Below are positions 11,759-25,400 of a stretch of DNA of 64,000 nucleotides, piece by piece (the first letter of the stretch is position 1; each line of letters opens with the position of its first letter). Source of the DNA: Solen grandis (taxonomy: Eukaryota > Mollusca > Bivalvia > Adapedonta > Solenidae); assembly GCA_021229015.1 (NCBI GenBank), contig CM037789.1, positions 37,105,477-37,169,476 of the forward strand. Direction: 5' to 3'. Below the pieces are notes generated by a model. That model saw only the letters and a list, made by a program, of their open reading frames with translations. It did no database searches and was not told the origin of the DNA. The translations under genes were made by a program, and so were the position numbers.

Positions 11759-13900
11759 TTAGTTAATAATAATGTATCACAATATTTAAGTTAACATTTG
11801 GTCCATTAAACAAACAGCATAGTTTGAACATCCAAATAATTTATACAAAATACAGTGAAAACAAAATCATTCTAGATATCATTTGGTTTATAAAACCTAT
11901 TAAGAATGATAATAAAACTCGTAGTATGACAGTACGATGACGAAATATGTAAATACTAAACATTTGCCCGAATAGAAAAGAACAGAAACAGTGAATAAAA
12001 GTAACCATTGATATAATAGTTAATAAGCATTGCATTTCAAACGTTTTACATGTAACATTGCTAGGAGCAATATTTGTTTAGCAAATATATAGACATTGTT
12101 TGTTTTAAACGGAGTCATACATAAATTTTAGCATATATTTATCATAAAATGGAAATCTTTTGAAACATTGGAAACTGTTTTTAGTTGTGTGTGACGTCAG
12201 TCACACCAACTATAGTACTTCGTTTTCAACTCCCGTTCTCATAGATTTAAAACCGAATAACCTCTCAATAGTGTAAATATGATCAATTGTGTATATCTCT
12301 ACAACATAAATATTCTAGAATTGAACAAAAATGCTAAAAAAATTAATGCTGTTAAAAAAAATACTTACAGGCTAAAAAATCGCCTGTGACATGAAAACAT
12401 TATAGGGCTTATTTTTCTATGCTCATGCGTAACTATTTTTACCACGTCATCACTTTACCATGCGCACGAACGTAGATTAGCCGATACCTCGCTCCGTCTG
12501 GAGCATTAGGACAGGTGTATAAACCTGATTTTTGGAATTACTGACAGCCCTTGCAGTTTTGATTCTCCCAAAGGTGTAAACAGAATAGTTATATGCAATT
12601 TCTTGCGAGGATGACACGTTGCTTGATGCAAACAGAAATACAAATGTATTGTTAGACACAACTAAGCACAGTAAAGATTGGTTATTACTTTACGCAAGGG
12701 ACCGTGATGAAAGGAACGTTATAACCGAGCTAACGTTATAAAAAAAGCTTACCTTTCTAAATATATTTTAAAGACACTCGTACACTGTATTTCTGCAGTA
12801 TATCGACTGCGCATGTAATGTTGAAAAAGCTATAATATTTCAAAAAGAATTTGACAAAAACTGTTACGTGATATATTAGATGCAAGTAACTAAATTTCAG
12901 AAATTGGAGCAGGAGTACATGTATCTTTCTTTTCACGAACGATAACTCTAATTGACCGGTGTATACTCGGAACTTCATAGATTAGGATTATTAACAAATT
13001 GTACTTTATGACAAGGGAAATGCGAGTACGTAGGCCTCTCAAAATATACGGCACGCGATATTTATCTTTGTTTAATAAACAAAAGACGATATTAATGTTG
13101 TTGTATGAATGTCTGTGCAAAGAATTCACTGAATTTAGTTTGCTTTTAGTTTCATGTGTATGAAAGACGAACTTTCTTCTCAAGCTTAACCAAAGCGCCC
13201 ACATATACCTTTATATTGGTAAAACATATCACGAATAAAGGCATTTATACATGTTTGTACACACAATATCTCATTGTTAACAAAGACATACTATACTGCT
13301 CAATGGCATTTCACGATCTCGCAAACGAACGCGCGATCGAACAACAAAACGCTATAATTTTTACTTATTGTCGGCCTGGATGTCAGGTTCTATCTTAACT
13401 TGAACGTTATATCCGGTCCCTTTTTACGTAGACAAAGAAAGGAATTGGTTGGACCTTTAAACAACTGGCCTTATAAGCGAGCTAACGGAATAAGCAAGGC
13501 CGTTATAAACAAGCTTTACTATATTTCACTTCATTTGGTCAGCAAAATTGTTTAGATTTTATGCAATGTCTTGTAAAATGAGTCATTGTTTAATAAAACC
13601 TCATGTAATTTCAATATATGTAATTATAAGAAACGTTCTTGTTAAATTATATGAATATTTAAAATATAATAAGGGATAAACGTTTCCACAGTGTACAGAC
13701 GTAATAAAAATAATATGCAGTCTAACCAAAAGCTTAACTTGTAGCTATAACTTGTGGTCAGTCGTTGACCTATTTTACATACAAACACATGGCTGGTATT
13801 GTTTCTGATAATATTTTGGGCTATTGATCTAGCCATAAAATGGGAAATTCACTGCTAAAAACTAGAAAGGTGCCTTGTGTTTTTTATTAAACACGGAAAC
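11759..13900. other. AT-rich stretch with no recognised gene
   Basis: I see no conserved coding exon. A perfect palindrome centred on a CRE (GTGTGACGTCAGTCACAC, about 12189-12206) is present. Isolated minus-strand donor-like sites near 12372 and 12755 do not extend the SLC6 or ATG4 reading frames. Confidence 0.5.
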
Positions 13901-14000
13901 NNNNNNNNNNNNNNNNNNNNNNNNNNNNNNNNNNNNNNNNNNNNNNNNNNNNNNNNNNNNNNNNNNNNNNNNNNNNNNNNNNNNNNNNNNNNNNNNNNNN
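13901..14000. other. Assembly gap (100 N)
   Basis: One hundred consecutive N. The round number suggests a gap of unknown true size. It lies in the only interval where the missing 3' exons of the ATG4 gene would be expected before SLC6. Confidence 0.99.
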
Positions 14001-14070
14001 CATGATATTTTCCAAGTTTCCATGACATCATACACCAACAAAATCTAAAATTGTACATAATAAATCATAA

Positions 14071-14440
14071 ACAAGAGGGCCATAGAGGCCCTGGATTGCT
14101 CACCTGAGTAAAGGGGTTACCCAAAGAACATCTGTACTAAAACATTTTGAAATCTGGCCAGTAATTTTTTTTTTCTTTTTGTTGCCATGGCAACCAGAGT
14201 TCTACATGGATCAAGTTTATTTTAGCATCTTTTATGAAGGTTCACCCAAGGAACATCCCTGCCAAGTTTAATCAAATAACACAAGGAACATCCCTACCAA
14301 GTTTAATCAAATTCTGTCCAGTGGTTTCAGAGGAGATGTTGTTTAAAGCAAATTGTTGACAACGCATGCCACATGACGACAAATGCAGGGCAATCCTATG
14401 CTCACCATAAGCACGTAGTGCTCAGGTGAGCTAATAAAAA
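14071..14440 (+). mobile_element. CTCACCTGAG-type dispersed element, short copy
   Basis: It begins AAGAGGGCCATAGAGGCCCTGG, runs through GCTCACCTGAG, and ends in CACGTAGTGCTCAGGTGAGCTAA. It shares TTGCCATGGCAACCAGAGTT and the CCAAGTTTAATCAAATTCTG block with the long copy at 27039-28993, but has a single body unit with a small internal duplication. Inverted termini with a 3' hairpin; superfamily unassigned. Confidence 0.75.
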
Positions 14441-14770
14441 CTAAGATTGACCAACTTGATTTTCCTTGACTAAGTTACAGGGTTTTCTTTACAGTATTTT
14501 AAGGCATTCAAGAGACGCAGTTAGCTCAAGTTCAATTTGGTAAGACTCACTGTTCTCGAGTGGGTGGGCCCAAGGTGGATGTGCAATTCCAACAATTGGT
14601 CTTGTCTTATTTCTACAGCTTTGAAAAAGAATTCTTTTTAACTGTGCTACATGCCTTTTCCGTGTAATTCATCATTGGCGATGCTTTCCACTTTTCATGT
14701 ATTTACCCATATTTGACAAGTCACTAGGCTTGCCACACATGCTGCCATGCACAATGCTTTACCATTGTCT

Positions 14771-15346
14771 AGTAATTGGAATCAGTCGAAAAAATATTCG
14801 TCGATTAATCAGAGGCAAAAGTCACTGATTAATTGATTAATTATGATTAAATACACAATAAACCATTTTAGAGCAAATGCCGATTAAAACCTGCATTTTT
14901 TATGTTTTTATTGTACAACATGAAAACAAAATACTCTGTTGTTGTTGTTGTTTTGGGGTTTACCATCGCTGCGATAGTATTTCAATCATATAGCGACGTC
15001 CAACTGATTAGAGGTGGTGGAAGACCCCGAGTACACAGAGGTACCCGGGTAGAACCACCGACCTACCGCAAGCCAGCTGGAAGGCTTCCTCACATGAAAA
15101 ATCCAAAGTCCCCTCCGGGATTCGAACCCACAGCGGAAAATACTCTGTACCATAAAGATTAAAAGTATCCTTATTAAATTTATTTATTTACCCAATCAGA
15201 TGCGCGCTGAAATATCAACGACACCCCCTCTTTTTCTCTTTTTTTTCCGTCAATATTTCGTCAACGAATTATTTTCGTCGTCATCGTCACGTCAACCAGT
15301 AGCCCGTCACTGATTCGTTGACTTTTTAATTAATCAGTCCACCACT
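14771..15346. mobile_element. hAT-like non-autonomous element with 10-bp target duplication
   Basis: ACCATTGTCT flanks the insert exactly (14761-14770 and 15347-15356). The ends are AGTAATTGGAATCAGTCG and, inverted, AGTGGTGGACTGATTAATTA. Subterminal repeats of GATTAAT, CGTCAACGA and related motifs are present. Target duplication length and AGT.G ends suggest hAT, where 8 bp is the rule and the extra 2 bp could belong to the termini. A SINE is nested inside. Confidence 0.7.
14940..15136 (-). mobile_element. tRNA-derived SINE (family A), nested, with 12-bp target duplication
   Basis: A minus-strand copy from the (GTT)n tail side through GGGATTCGAACCCACAG. AAAATACTCTGT is duplicated exactly on both sides (14928-14939 and 15137-15148), proving target-primed insertion. 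The copy is 5'-truncated within the tRNA-like head. It interrupts the hAT-like element, so it is the younger of the two. Confidence 0.9.
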
Positions 15347-15356
15347 ACCATTGTCT

Positions 15357-16310
15357 GATTCAAATGGCTTCAGCCAGTCTTTACACCCATTTTGACTTGT
15401 TACTAATGCGCACTATTTGCCATGTAAGAAACAATCTAACAAGCAAACATAACAGATGATATCTGAAAATAACTTTTAACAACAGACAATATCTGGTGAC
15501 TGATTCTCTCCTCTTAATATGAAGTCGTACTCAAAGTCTACTGTACTCATTTGTTTCAAACTATATTTACGGTGTTAATATCAGACTTTAATGGTCAATT
15601 TTGGGATTTAGACAAAACATGCTTTTTTATATTTTTTAAGAGGTATAATATTATTCCATTATTTTCGAGACCGCTTTATAAAATTCCATGATTTTTCCAT
15701 GATAAAATCAGTATTTTCAAGATTTCAAGATTTTTCCAGACTAATACTCCATGACTTTTCCAGGTCTCTATGAACCCTGATGTAATTTTAATTTATTTTT
15801 TTCCACAATCATCGCTGGATACCCAAGCTAACTTATCCTGATTCCCTAAATGACATCATGCTGTGGGGAAATATGCAAGCAACTTGTAATGCTTTAGTTA
15901 CTTAATAAATTATCAACAAAAGGAAATCCGCCTTATAAATGCAATTCTTTTCGGCGTGAAGGCTTGAAAGTCATGTAAACAATAATAAATCCTTTTGGGG
16001 GCATAAAAAAAATGGATGTGTTGGGCAGAAGTATTAAATGGCCTCGATGATTGGTTTTAAAAAAGTAATGCGACCAGTGAAATGGCATTATTTAATACAC
16101 CCTAAAATGACAAAATCCAGCTGTAAAGTCCCACAGCCTACAGACTGATCTATAAATTGGCTGTGGGTATTTGATAATGACCCATAACACAAGATTGGAT
16201 AACAGATGGACATGCTACTAAATGGACAAGGGAAAACCTATATGCCCTCCAGCAGCACTTTTCAAAGTGGGGGAAAAAAAAAAGCCTTGGTCAGTTAGCC
16301 AGCCAAGAAT
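15357..16310. other. No feature recognised
   Basis: AT-rich sequence with homopolymer runs. I searched both strands for the next ATG4 exon (family pattern MG..EGK..G.W.GPNTVAQVL) and did not find it. Confidence 0.4.
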
Positions 16311-16313
16311 TAC

Positions 16314-16412
16314 CTATCTGGTGGATGGAGTAGTATGCGCTTTTCTTGTCCTGGAACATCTTCAGAATCTGTGAGTAGTGTCTGTCTCCCTGAGACGTAC
16401 TCCACCTCCAAC
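16314..16412 (-). CDS. ATG4: ATG4 exon encoding WRW...YYSIHQI
   Basis: 99 bases, acceptor TGTTGCAG, donor GTAATT. It encodes [20 protein letters not shown] then [12 protein letters not shown], the segment after the catalytic Cys helix in ATG4. It ends in phase 1, so another exon must follow. Its acceptor lies only about 28 bases from the edge of the 64-bp minisatellite. Confidence 0.92.
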
Positions 16413-19400
16413 CTGCAACACAGTCCAGACTTGACATTACTCTGACAGTGACATATACCCCATACAGTGTGGTACCCTTCTCTTGATACAGGATGGTATC
16501 ACCCTGGTACATTGACATATACCCCATACAGTGTGGAACCCCTTCCCTTGATACAGGATGATATCACCCTGGTACATTGACATATAGCCCATACAGTGTG
16601 GAACCCCTTCCCTTGATACAGGATGGTATCACCCTGGTACAGTGACACATACCCCATACAGTGTGGTACCCTTCCCTTGATACAGGATGGTATCACCCTG
16701 GTACAGTGACATATACCCCATACAGTGTGGTACCCTTCCCTTGATACAGGATGGTATCACCCTGGTACAGTGACACATACCCAATACAGTGTGGTACCCT
16801 TCCCTTGATACAGGATGGTATCACCCTGGTACAGTGACATATACCCCATACAGTGTGGTACCCTTCCCTTGATACAGGATGGTATCACCCTGGTACAGTG
16901 ACATATACCCCATACAGTGTGGTACCCTTCCCTTGATACAGGATGGTATCACCCTGGTACATTGACACATACCCAATACAGTGAGAAACCCCTTCCCTTG
17001 ATACAGGATGGTATCACCCTGGTACAGTGACATATACCCCATACAGTGTGGTACCCTTCCCTTGATACAGGATGGTATCACCCTGGTACATTGACATATA
17101 CCCAATACAGTGTGGAACCCCTTCCCTTGATACAGGATGGTATCACCCTGGTACAGTGACATATACCCCATACAATGTGGTACCCTTCCCTTGATACAGG
17201 ATGGTATCACCCTGGTACATTGACATATACCCAATACAGTGTGGAACCCCTTCCCTTGATACAGGATGGCATCACCCTGGTACAGTGACATATACCCCAT
17301 ACAGTGTGGTACCCCTTCCCTTGATACAGGATGATATCACCCTGGTACATTGACATATACCCCATACAGTGTGGTACCCTTCCCTTGATACAGGATGGTA
17401 TCACCCTGGTACATTGACACATACCCAATACAGTGTGGAACCCCTTCCCTTGATACAGGATGGTATCACCCTGGTACAGTGACACATACCCCATACAGTG
17501 TGGTACCCTTCCCTTGATACAGGATTGCATCACCCTGGTACAGTGACATATACCCCATACAGTGTGGTACCCTTCCCTTGATACAGGATGGTATCACCCT
17601 GGTACATTGACATATACCCAATACAGTGTGGCACCCTTCCCTTGATACAGGATGGTATCACCCTGGTACAATACAATACGTGTCACCCTGGTACAGTGAC
17701 ACATACCCAATACAGTGTGGAACCCCTTCCCTTGATACAGGATGGTATCACCCTGGTACATTGACACATACCCAATACAGTGTGGAACCCTTCCCTTGAT
17801 ACAGGATGGTATCACCCTGGTACATTGACACATACCCAATACAGTGTGGTACCCCTTCCCTTGATACAGGATGGTAATCACCCTGGTACAGTGACATATA
17901 CCCCATACAGTGTGGTACCCTTCCCTTGATACAGGATGGCATCACCCTGGTACATTGACACATACCCAATACAGTGTGGTACCCTTCCCTTGATACAGGA
18001 TGGTATCACCCTGGTACATTGACACATACCCCATACAGTGTGGTACCCTTCCCTTGATACAGGATGGTATCACCCTGGTACATTGACACATACCCAATAC
18101 AGTGAGGAACCCCTTCCCTTGATACAGGATGGTATCACCCTGGTACAGTGACATATACCCCATACAGTGTGGTACCCCTTCCCTTGATACAGGATGGTAT
18201 CACCCTGGTACAGTGACATATACCCCATACAGTGTGGTACCCTTCTCTTGATACAGGATGGTATCACCCTGGTACATTGACACATACCCATACAGTGTGG
18301 TACCCTTCTCTTGATACAGGATGGTATCACCCTGGTACATTGACACATACCCAATACAGTGTGGTACCCCTTCCCTTGATACAGGATGGTATCACCCTGG
18401 TACAGTGACATATACCCCATACAGTGTGGTACCCTTCCCTTGATACAGGATGGTATCACCCTGGTACATTGACACATACCCAATACAGTGTGGTACCCTT
18501 TCCCTTGATACAGGATGGTATCACCCTGGTACAGTGACATATACCCAATACAGTGTGGAACCCCTTCCCTTGATACAGGATGGTATCACCCTTGTACATT
18601 GACACATACCCCATACAGTGTGGTACCCTTCCCTTGATACAGGATGGCATCACCCTGGTACATTGACACATACGCAATACAGTGTGGAACCCCTTCCCTT
18701 GATACAGGATGGTATCACCCTTGTACATTGACACATACCCCATACAGTGTGGTACCCTTCCCTTGATACAGGATGGTATCACCCTGGTACAGTGACATAT
18801 ACCCCATTCAATTCTTGTTTGATTTATAAGTTCCGGAAAATACACTACCCCATTTTTTTATAAAAAATACTAGTTGGATTAATTAAAATAACAAAAGCAA
18901 TAACCTGGTATTGTCTATTATGGTTTCATATGGACTTTATGGCATAATATCTTATTAACTGGTTTTCAGTATATCCATTTTCGGAGATTGAATATCAGTT
19001 AATTATACTTCTCTGTGATTGAAAAAAGAAACCTGAAAAACTATATCACTGTATAAGGAGCAACCCTTCTAGAAACCTGAATTATTTGGAAAAAAATTGT
19101 GCCTAATCTACTAGTGTACAAGGTATAACAGCAAAACATCTCTGAGGAGACACCAGTTAGTTACGTGTATACATGCCGACCAAACTGTTGGTTCACAGCT
19201 TGGAACATCACCTGGTAACCACAACAAAAAAGCATAAACTGAATTCTTTTATAAACTTATTGATGAATGGCTGTCACTGATAAGAATGACTGATTCAAGG
19301 TTTATATGATTATATAATGATGTCTAAACAATACGATAAACGCACATATATATTTGTCCAGTGGATGCTGATGTTATTTAGCTTCAAAGTTACAAATAAT

Positions 19401-22400
19401 AGACTTAGTCAAATTGTCAATAGGCAATTAATCCATTAAGATTATTCAAGCTTATGTGCTGAACAGGTAACTAGGGACAATTATGCTGCAGAGTTATAAA
19501 ATGAGTATGGTTATATGGAAGGCATTCTAATTAAGATACAGTCCCAGGTTGCAGAGTGTCCGCCTCTGGAGTGGGAGGTCACAGGTTTGATCCCTGGCCT
19601 CATCATACCAAAGTCATAAAAAAAGAACTGGTATAGCTCCCTTCCTTGGAAATCAGCATTTAGGGGTAGTTCCAGGACTGGTTGGCCCGGTGTCAGGATA
19701 ATGTGACTTGGTATGGCAGCACTATATCGGTCTCAAGCAGACATAGTCTCTAAATGACTGAAATACTGTTGGTGGAACGTTAAAATCAACAAACAAACAA
19801 AGATACTGGCAAGACTTTTTTATTACCGGTATACTGATTGTTGCTACAAATCAATATTTTCTGTTCTATTGTCTCCTTAGGCATAATCTAAAAATTCTTC
19901 ATTCAGTAATAATGTTTAAAATTCTGATGTGAAATCACTAACTGGAAGCAAGAGCATTGCATGCAGGTGCCAACGCTTGTTTGTTAAAAGTGTTTGCATA
20001 ATGGGTTACATTAAAGTTTTTGCACAATGATCATAACAATGACAACAGCAACAAAGACCCAGCGATCATAATATTTTTACTTTTTCTTTGAAACAGATGA
20101 GCTAAAAATATAAACCAAAAGTAGGAAGGCCCAGTTAGATTTAAGGAAGTTAAATGAAGTATAACAAAAGAGCCAAGATGGCCCTGAAGACACCCACTTG
20201 AGAAATATTGCCTTCACTGACTGTAAAATTTACTTTATTATAGCATAGTTGTACTGAATACATAGTCCATGAGATCATTTCAATTCCACGAATAAAACAG
20301 TACCTGTGATTAATATCTGAAATCAAACTTGGCTGCGAGATTATGGCCATAAACATTGTCATGAAACTTCAAAATGATTGCTTGAGAAATCATGAAGATA
20401 CGAGCGTGTTAGTTTGTTTATTGGGTTTAACATCCTACCGACAGTACCTACATGTATTTCAGACATTTGGAGATGTTGTCTTCTTGAGACAGATAGAGTG
20501 CTGCCATGTGCTCTGGTGAGCTAAAAATGGTGGGAGATAAAATTGTTGGTTCTGAGAGGTATGCTGAACCAAGAGTCTTCTAAAGCCGATCGCACAAAGT
20601 CTACAAATTTGAAAAAAAACACAGTTAAACCTTACCAAATTTAATTATAAAGTCCTCATTTCCAGACCACTGAAGAGCAGCGAACAGCATAAAACCTGAT
20701 CAGCCTGCGAGTTACTCGCATAGGTCTTTTCATGGTGTCCTCTATGAGGGAAAGGGTTAACTGGGCAAGTGGTGGGCGAGTGGACTTTTACAATCATGAA
20801 ATAACAGTCACTATGTTTTGTGACTTGATTAATATTTCCAAAAAAAATGCAGCTGAAATCCCTAGGGAATAGGTTTACAGATATATGATCACTGATGACG
20901 TGATGAAGGGGAGAAGACATACTCCCTCATTAAAACTAATGAATATCACTTTCTCCTGCTGAGCAAAGCCTAAATTGAAATAGGATATTTTATTCATTCT
21001 TAATGATTAGATCTATATCTGATAAGTACAGTATATTAAAATGCCTTTGAGAAACAATGTTTATTATGTCTCAAATGCTTGTGGCTGACATAGAATAAAA
21101 ATTATGTGTCTAGCATTATACTGTCATCTGCCATATATTGCAGTAAAATGAAATGTGATAATGTATATTAATCATGTATATCTTAATGAGTTACTATGTG
21201 TGAGGTGTTTATGTAAGTTCTAATGGCAAGTTTGAGGTTCAGTGTCCTCAAGTATTCCGCTCTCGGCATATTGATTTTCTCAGGCTATGTACACTAATGC
21301 AATATTTTACCTCAAGAGTTGTTTCCAAATTGTTTTTCAATAGAAAATGTTTGGAAAACAGATAAAAACATTCATTTAACCCTTTCCCTCATAGAGGACA
21401 CCATGAAAAGACCTATGCGAACAGCATAAAACCAGATCAGCCTGCGAGTAACTCGCAGGCTGATCAGGTTTTATGCTGTTCGCTGCTCCTCAGTGGTCTG
21501 GAAATGAGGATTTTGTAATTAAATTTGGTAAGGTTTAACTGTGGTTTTCTGCAGATCAGGCTTTATGTGATACCTATTAAGGGCGTCAAAAGGAGTATAT
21601 ATGAGGGAAAGGGTTAACACAGAAGTACCAATTTTATACCATTATCACTAATACACATGTACTCTTTTTATCATTTTTTAAACCACTCATTAAATCTACT
21701 GACAACACTCAGCAATCAGACGATGACTGATTTATATAAACTAACATCTGTTCCTAAAATAGTGCATGTTTGATTATGAATACACTTCTCAACAATCCTA
21801 TGTACGGAATTCATTTAGAGCCATAGTTGTTATTAATCTGATAGCTAAATCATTATATAATACTGTATGTGCATTTACCCCTGTGTAGAGGGTTTTTATC
21901 TCCCAGAATTGACCATGTATCCCCAAAATTGTAGGGACTCTCTATATGAAAGGATACAAAGTTAAGGAAAAACAGCAATTGCACCCCCAGTTACAAAACT
22001 CAGTGAGCACCTTGTAATAAAATGGACACTTTGAGTGTGATAGTGTTTCTTGTTCTTATTTGGATCATCTTAAATTGTGCACACCAATCTGTGCTGTTAA
22101 AAACACAGAACCGCTGCAACTGTTGTTAGATTTTGTCTCTATATGTGCACCATACTCATGACAGACCCATTTTGAGTTCAATGTCAAAAACCCAAGACGC
22201 AATTTTGGAAATTATATTTCTGACTGTTGTTGGATTTTGACGGTTATTTTTTTTAAATTTGTTTCCAGTTACCAATGACAATTTATTATATTTGAAGGGA
22301 AGATATTGATGCATTTGATTAAATATCTAATATAAAAGTGATGGATTGTTTTGTTCATTTTACTTGCAATAACTTCTTATGCTGTCGAGAACTGAATACG

Positions 22401-25400
22401 GTACTCCAGGATACAGCAGAACTTCGATAAGTTGGAAGTTGAAGGGACTAACCTTAGAAGTTTAAGACATCAGGACTATGACTTATGTATGGGCTATATC
22501 AACAGTCAAACTGTGAAGTCTCTGAACACTAGATCAGGCTTCATTGCATCAACTTTGGGTTGTAAATGTGATTTTATACAAAAACAAAAACATCTATTTC
22601 TGTATATGAAGCGGATATCCCATCATTTTCAGGTGTGTTTCAAACAAAACATAAAGATATTTTTCTACAAAAAAACAAATTTATTTATATAAGCAAGATA
22701 TGCAAACAAAACAAAATATTGCTGACACAATTCAAATATAAAATGTGTATTTAGTACAGAGTTGATAATTAATCTACGTGTTGGATATACAGATGCCTTT
22801 GTCAGGTATTGGGTCCTCTACTAACTAGCATGTCATGATTAGACTTAGAGGAAGTACATATGTTAGAAACAAATCAAATTCCAATGATATGGCACCTTCA
22901 ATGATAACGATTAAAACATTGTTTTCACACACAGAATAAGCCTACGCAGACCGTTAAAAGATGCAGCTCTCATGTACTTAGCACCTGTCATACAGGTTAA
23001 ATTGTCAATTACGTCACAGCTGAGACAGCCATAAGGGTGTGAAAAATATTATCTTGTAGTTCAAGTTTTGAAAACCGCAAAAGGGCTTCAACTTATTTAT
23101 GGTAAAATGTACTCAAATTAACATGTACAAACCGTGGAAGAACTTCCAACACATGGAAAAATTTCGTCACATAAAAGTTTAACTCATAAATTGACTTTTA
23201 TTAGGAATATATTGAAGAAAATGTCGGGACTGGCATTAAATTCGACACATCGAGAAATTCGACTCATCAAAGTTTGACACATCGAAGTTCTACGGTAGAT
23301 TAGTGAAAACTAATTAAAATAATTTAAAAAAAAAACGTGCAAAACTTTGAAACATATGAATAACAAATTAATATCTTATTTCTTTTCAATATTTATTAGT
23401 TTTTTGGTTTTTTTTCTCTCATTTAAAAGTTTTTAATGAAGACTGTTATAAGGCCTAAAAAAAAAATCTGTGTTTCAGGCAACCCAACCCTACCAAGCGA
23501 AAACCTGTCGACCCTTAAGTTTTTAGTGGCCATTTTGGGACTGCTGAATTGTCTGCAGAGAATCTGTCATTTGTTCACTGTTATGACTGGACATTAAAAA
23601 AAAACAGTTAAAAGAAAAACTCAATCCCTACTTAACTTTTTTGAGACAGTTGCCCTAAACACAGACTTTTTTTTTTCCTAATAATCTGTCCCTACCTCTC
23701 CCTAGGTGGCGCAGCATCAGTGCATGGGCCAGCATCATCTGGCCACACCGCAACATGCATCCCCAGCCCGAGTCTGACGTAGGACCGGTTCCACCTGTAA
23801 CCATAGCAACAGTCTATTGATTGCACTTCCAGAGGATCTTGTTCCATTATGTTAAAATTCTGATATGACATGAACTATATCAAAACTAAAATTAGGCTCT
23901 ATCACTGTGTTGGATCAAATATCAGGAGTGTCCAGTTACTTGCGTCACCACCTGTCAGCAGTAAAGATGACACCTAGGGATCAATTCTCAATTGTCTACC
24001 TGTTACACTTTGCCTATCACACACTCTTCCATCATGTTTCTTTCAGCAGATGACACATGTGTTCCAAAGAACACTTCTTGATTATTTGGATTTACGTTGA
24101 TTGGGAAACAATTTTTTGAACTTATAATACTAATTCCCTCACTGGTTTCTGGGTTGGACTTGAACTTGACACCTGGGAAGGTCATGAAAAACCCTAGTCC
24201 TCATCAGGGTTCAAACCCACAACCTTTGGATCTGTAGCCTGTAGTAATGCATGTTATCAATGAACACCTATGTCTTTTAAAGGCTATCTCAAGTAATGTC
24301 ACAATAGGTCATTTTCATGGTTTTACATGGCAAGTATAAGATAATCAATACAAAACTGCTCAACTGCAGTTGCCAGATCCACCTATCAAAAAGGCCACTA
24401 CTCATCAGATTTCTTCCCTAAAAGTAAAGTTTGTTGGTTGCAATGATGCCAACCAGAGTTCTGCATGGATCAAGTTTATGCCGCCTAAGTTTTATTTATG
24501 CCAAGTTTCAACAATTCCTATCAAGTTGTTCTGGTGAGCTTATAAGGGAAAAATCTACTCAATAATAAAATGTATCACAACTACTTTTTAATGATGGCGT
24601 GAAACATTTTAAACCTTGGACACCAAATCTTCATTTTGCTAGTCGTCACTGTTATAGTTACATTGCAGTCCAATATTGCATGGTGCCAAGGTTTGGACCC
24701 TTTATATAGAGTTATAAATACAGTCAGCTGGGGGCCTCTGTGGCCGAAAGGGTAAAGTCGCGGACTTCCACACTCACTCAGCCCCTCACCGCTTGGGTTC
24801 GAATCCTGGCAGGGTCATTGGGATTTCATATAAGGAAGCCTTCCAGCTGGCTTGCAGTAGGTTGATGGTTCTACCTGGATGCCTCCGTGCTCTCAGGGTC
24901 TTTCCGACCTGTAATTAGCTGGACGTCACTATATGACTGAAATACTGTCGAAGCGATGCTAAACTCAAATAGTCAAATACTATAAATACAGTCAAACCTG
25001 TCTTAAGTGGTCAGTAAAGGGAACAAGAGAAAATGACCCTTTACAGAGGTGGCCTCTAATTTAAAACAAAAAACAAATATTCTAAAATTTGGTGATATTA
25101 AAACCGGTCATTTATTTCAGGTTGACCACTTAATACAGATGGCCGCTAATATAGGTTCAACTGTATACAATGTATGGTGGGCAAGACGTTGCCTTACCTA
25201 TGGAAGGAAAACCCTTTCTGTATGTGAACCAGAGTCTGGACCTAACGTCATCTCGTATTTCATCCAAATCTGAAATAAATTACACAAATTATCACAAAAT
25301 AATTACATATTGGAAGGTAATATGTATTTCTATTTTATGCTAATTGATGAATTACTGCATTCTATAAGTGAGATTAAATCCATATTCCACAGTGTGAGAG

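Noticed and set aside
12180..12755. CRE palindrome with donor-like sites as the SLC6 promoter and first exon
   Set aside because: The donor near 12372 would give phase 2 with the only nearby ATG, incompatible with the phase-0 acceptor at 10464, and the CRE lies downstream of it on the minus strand.
16821..17300. 159-codon minus-strand ORF with [12 protein letters not shown] repeats as a repetitive protein gene
   Set aside because: It is a translation of the 64-bp minisatellite, open in all frames of that strand, lying inside an ATG4 intron; no start context or conserved domain.
22432..22692. 86-codon ORF as a transposase
   Set aside because: No DDE/D or HTH motif; it lies within a short non-autonomous element.
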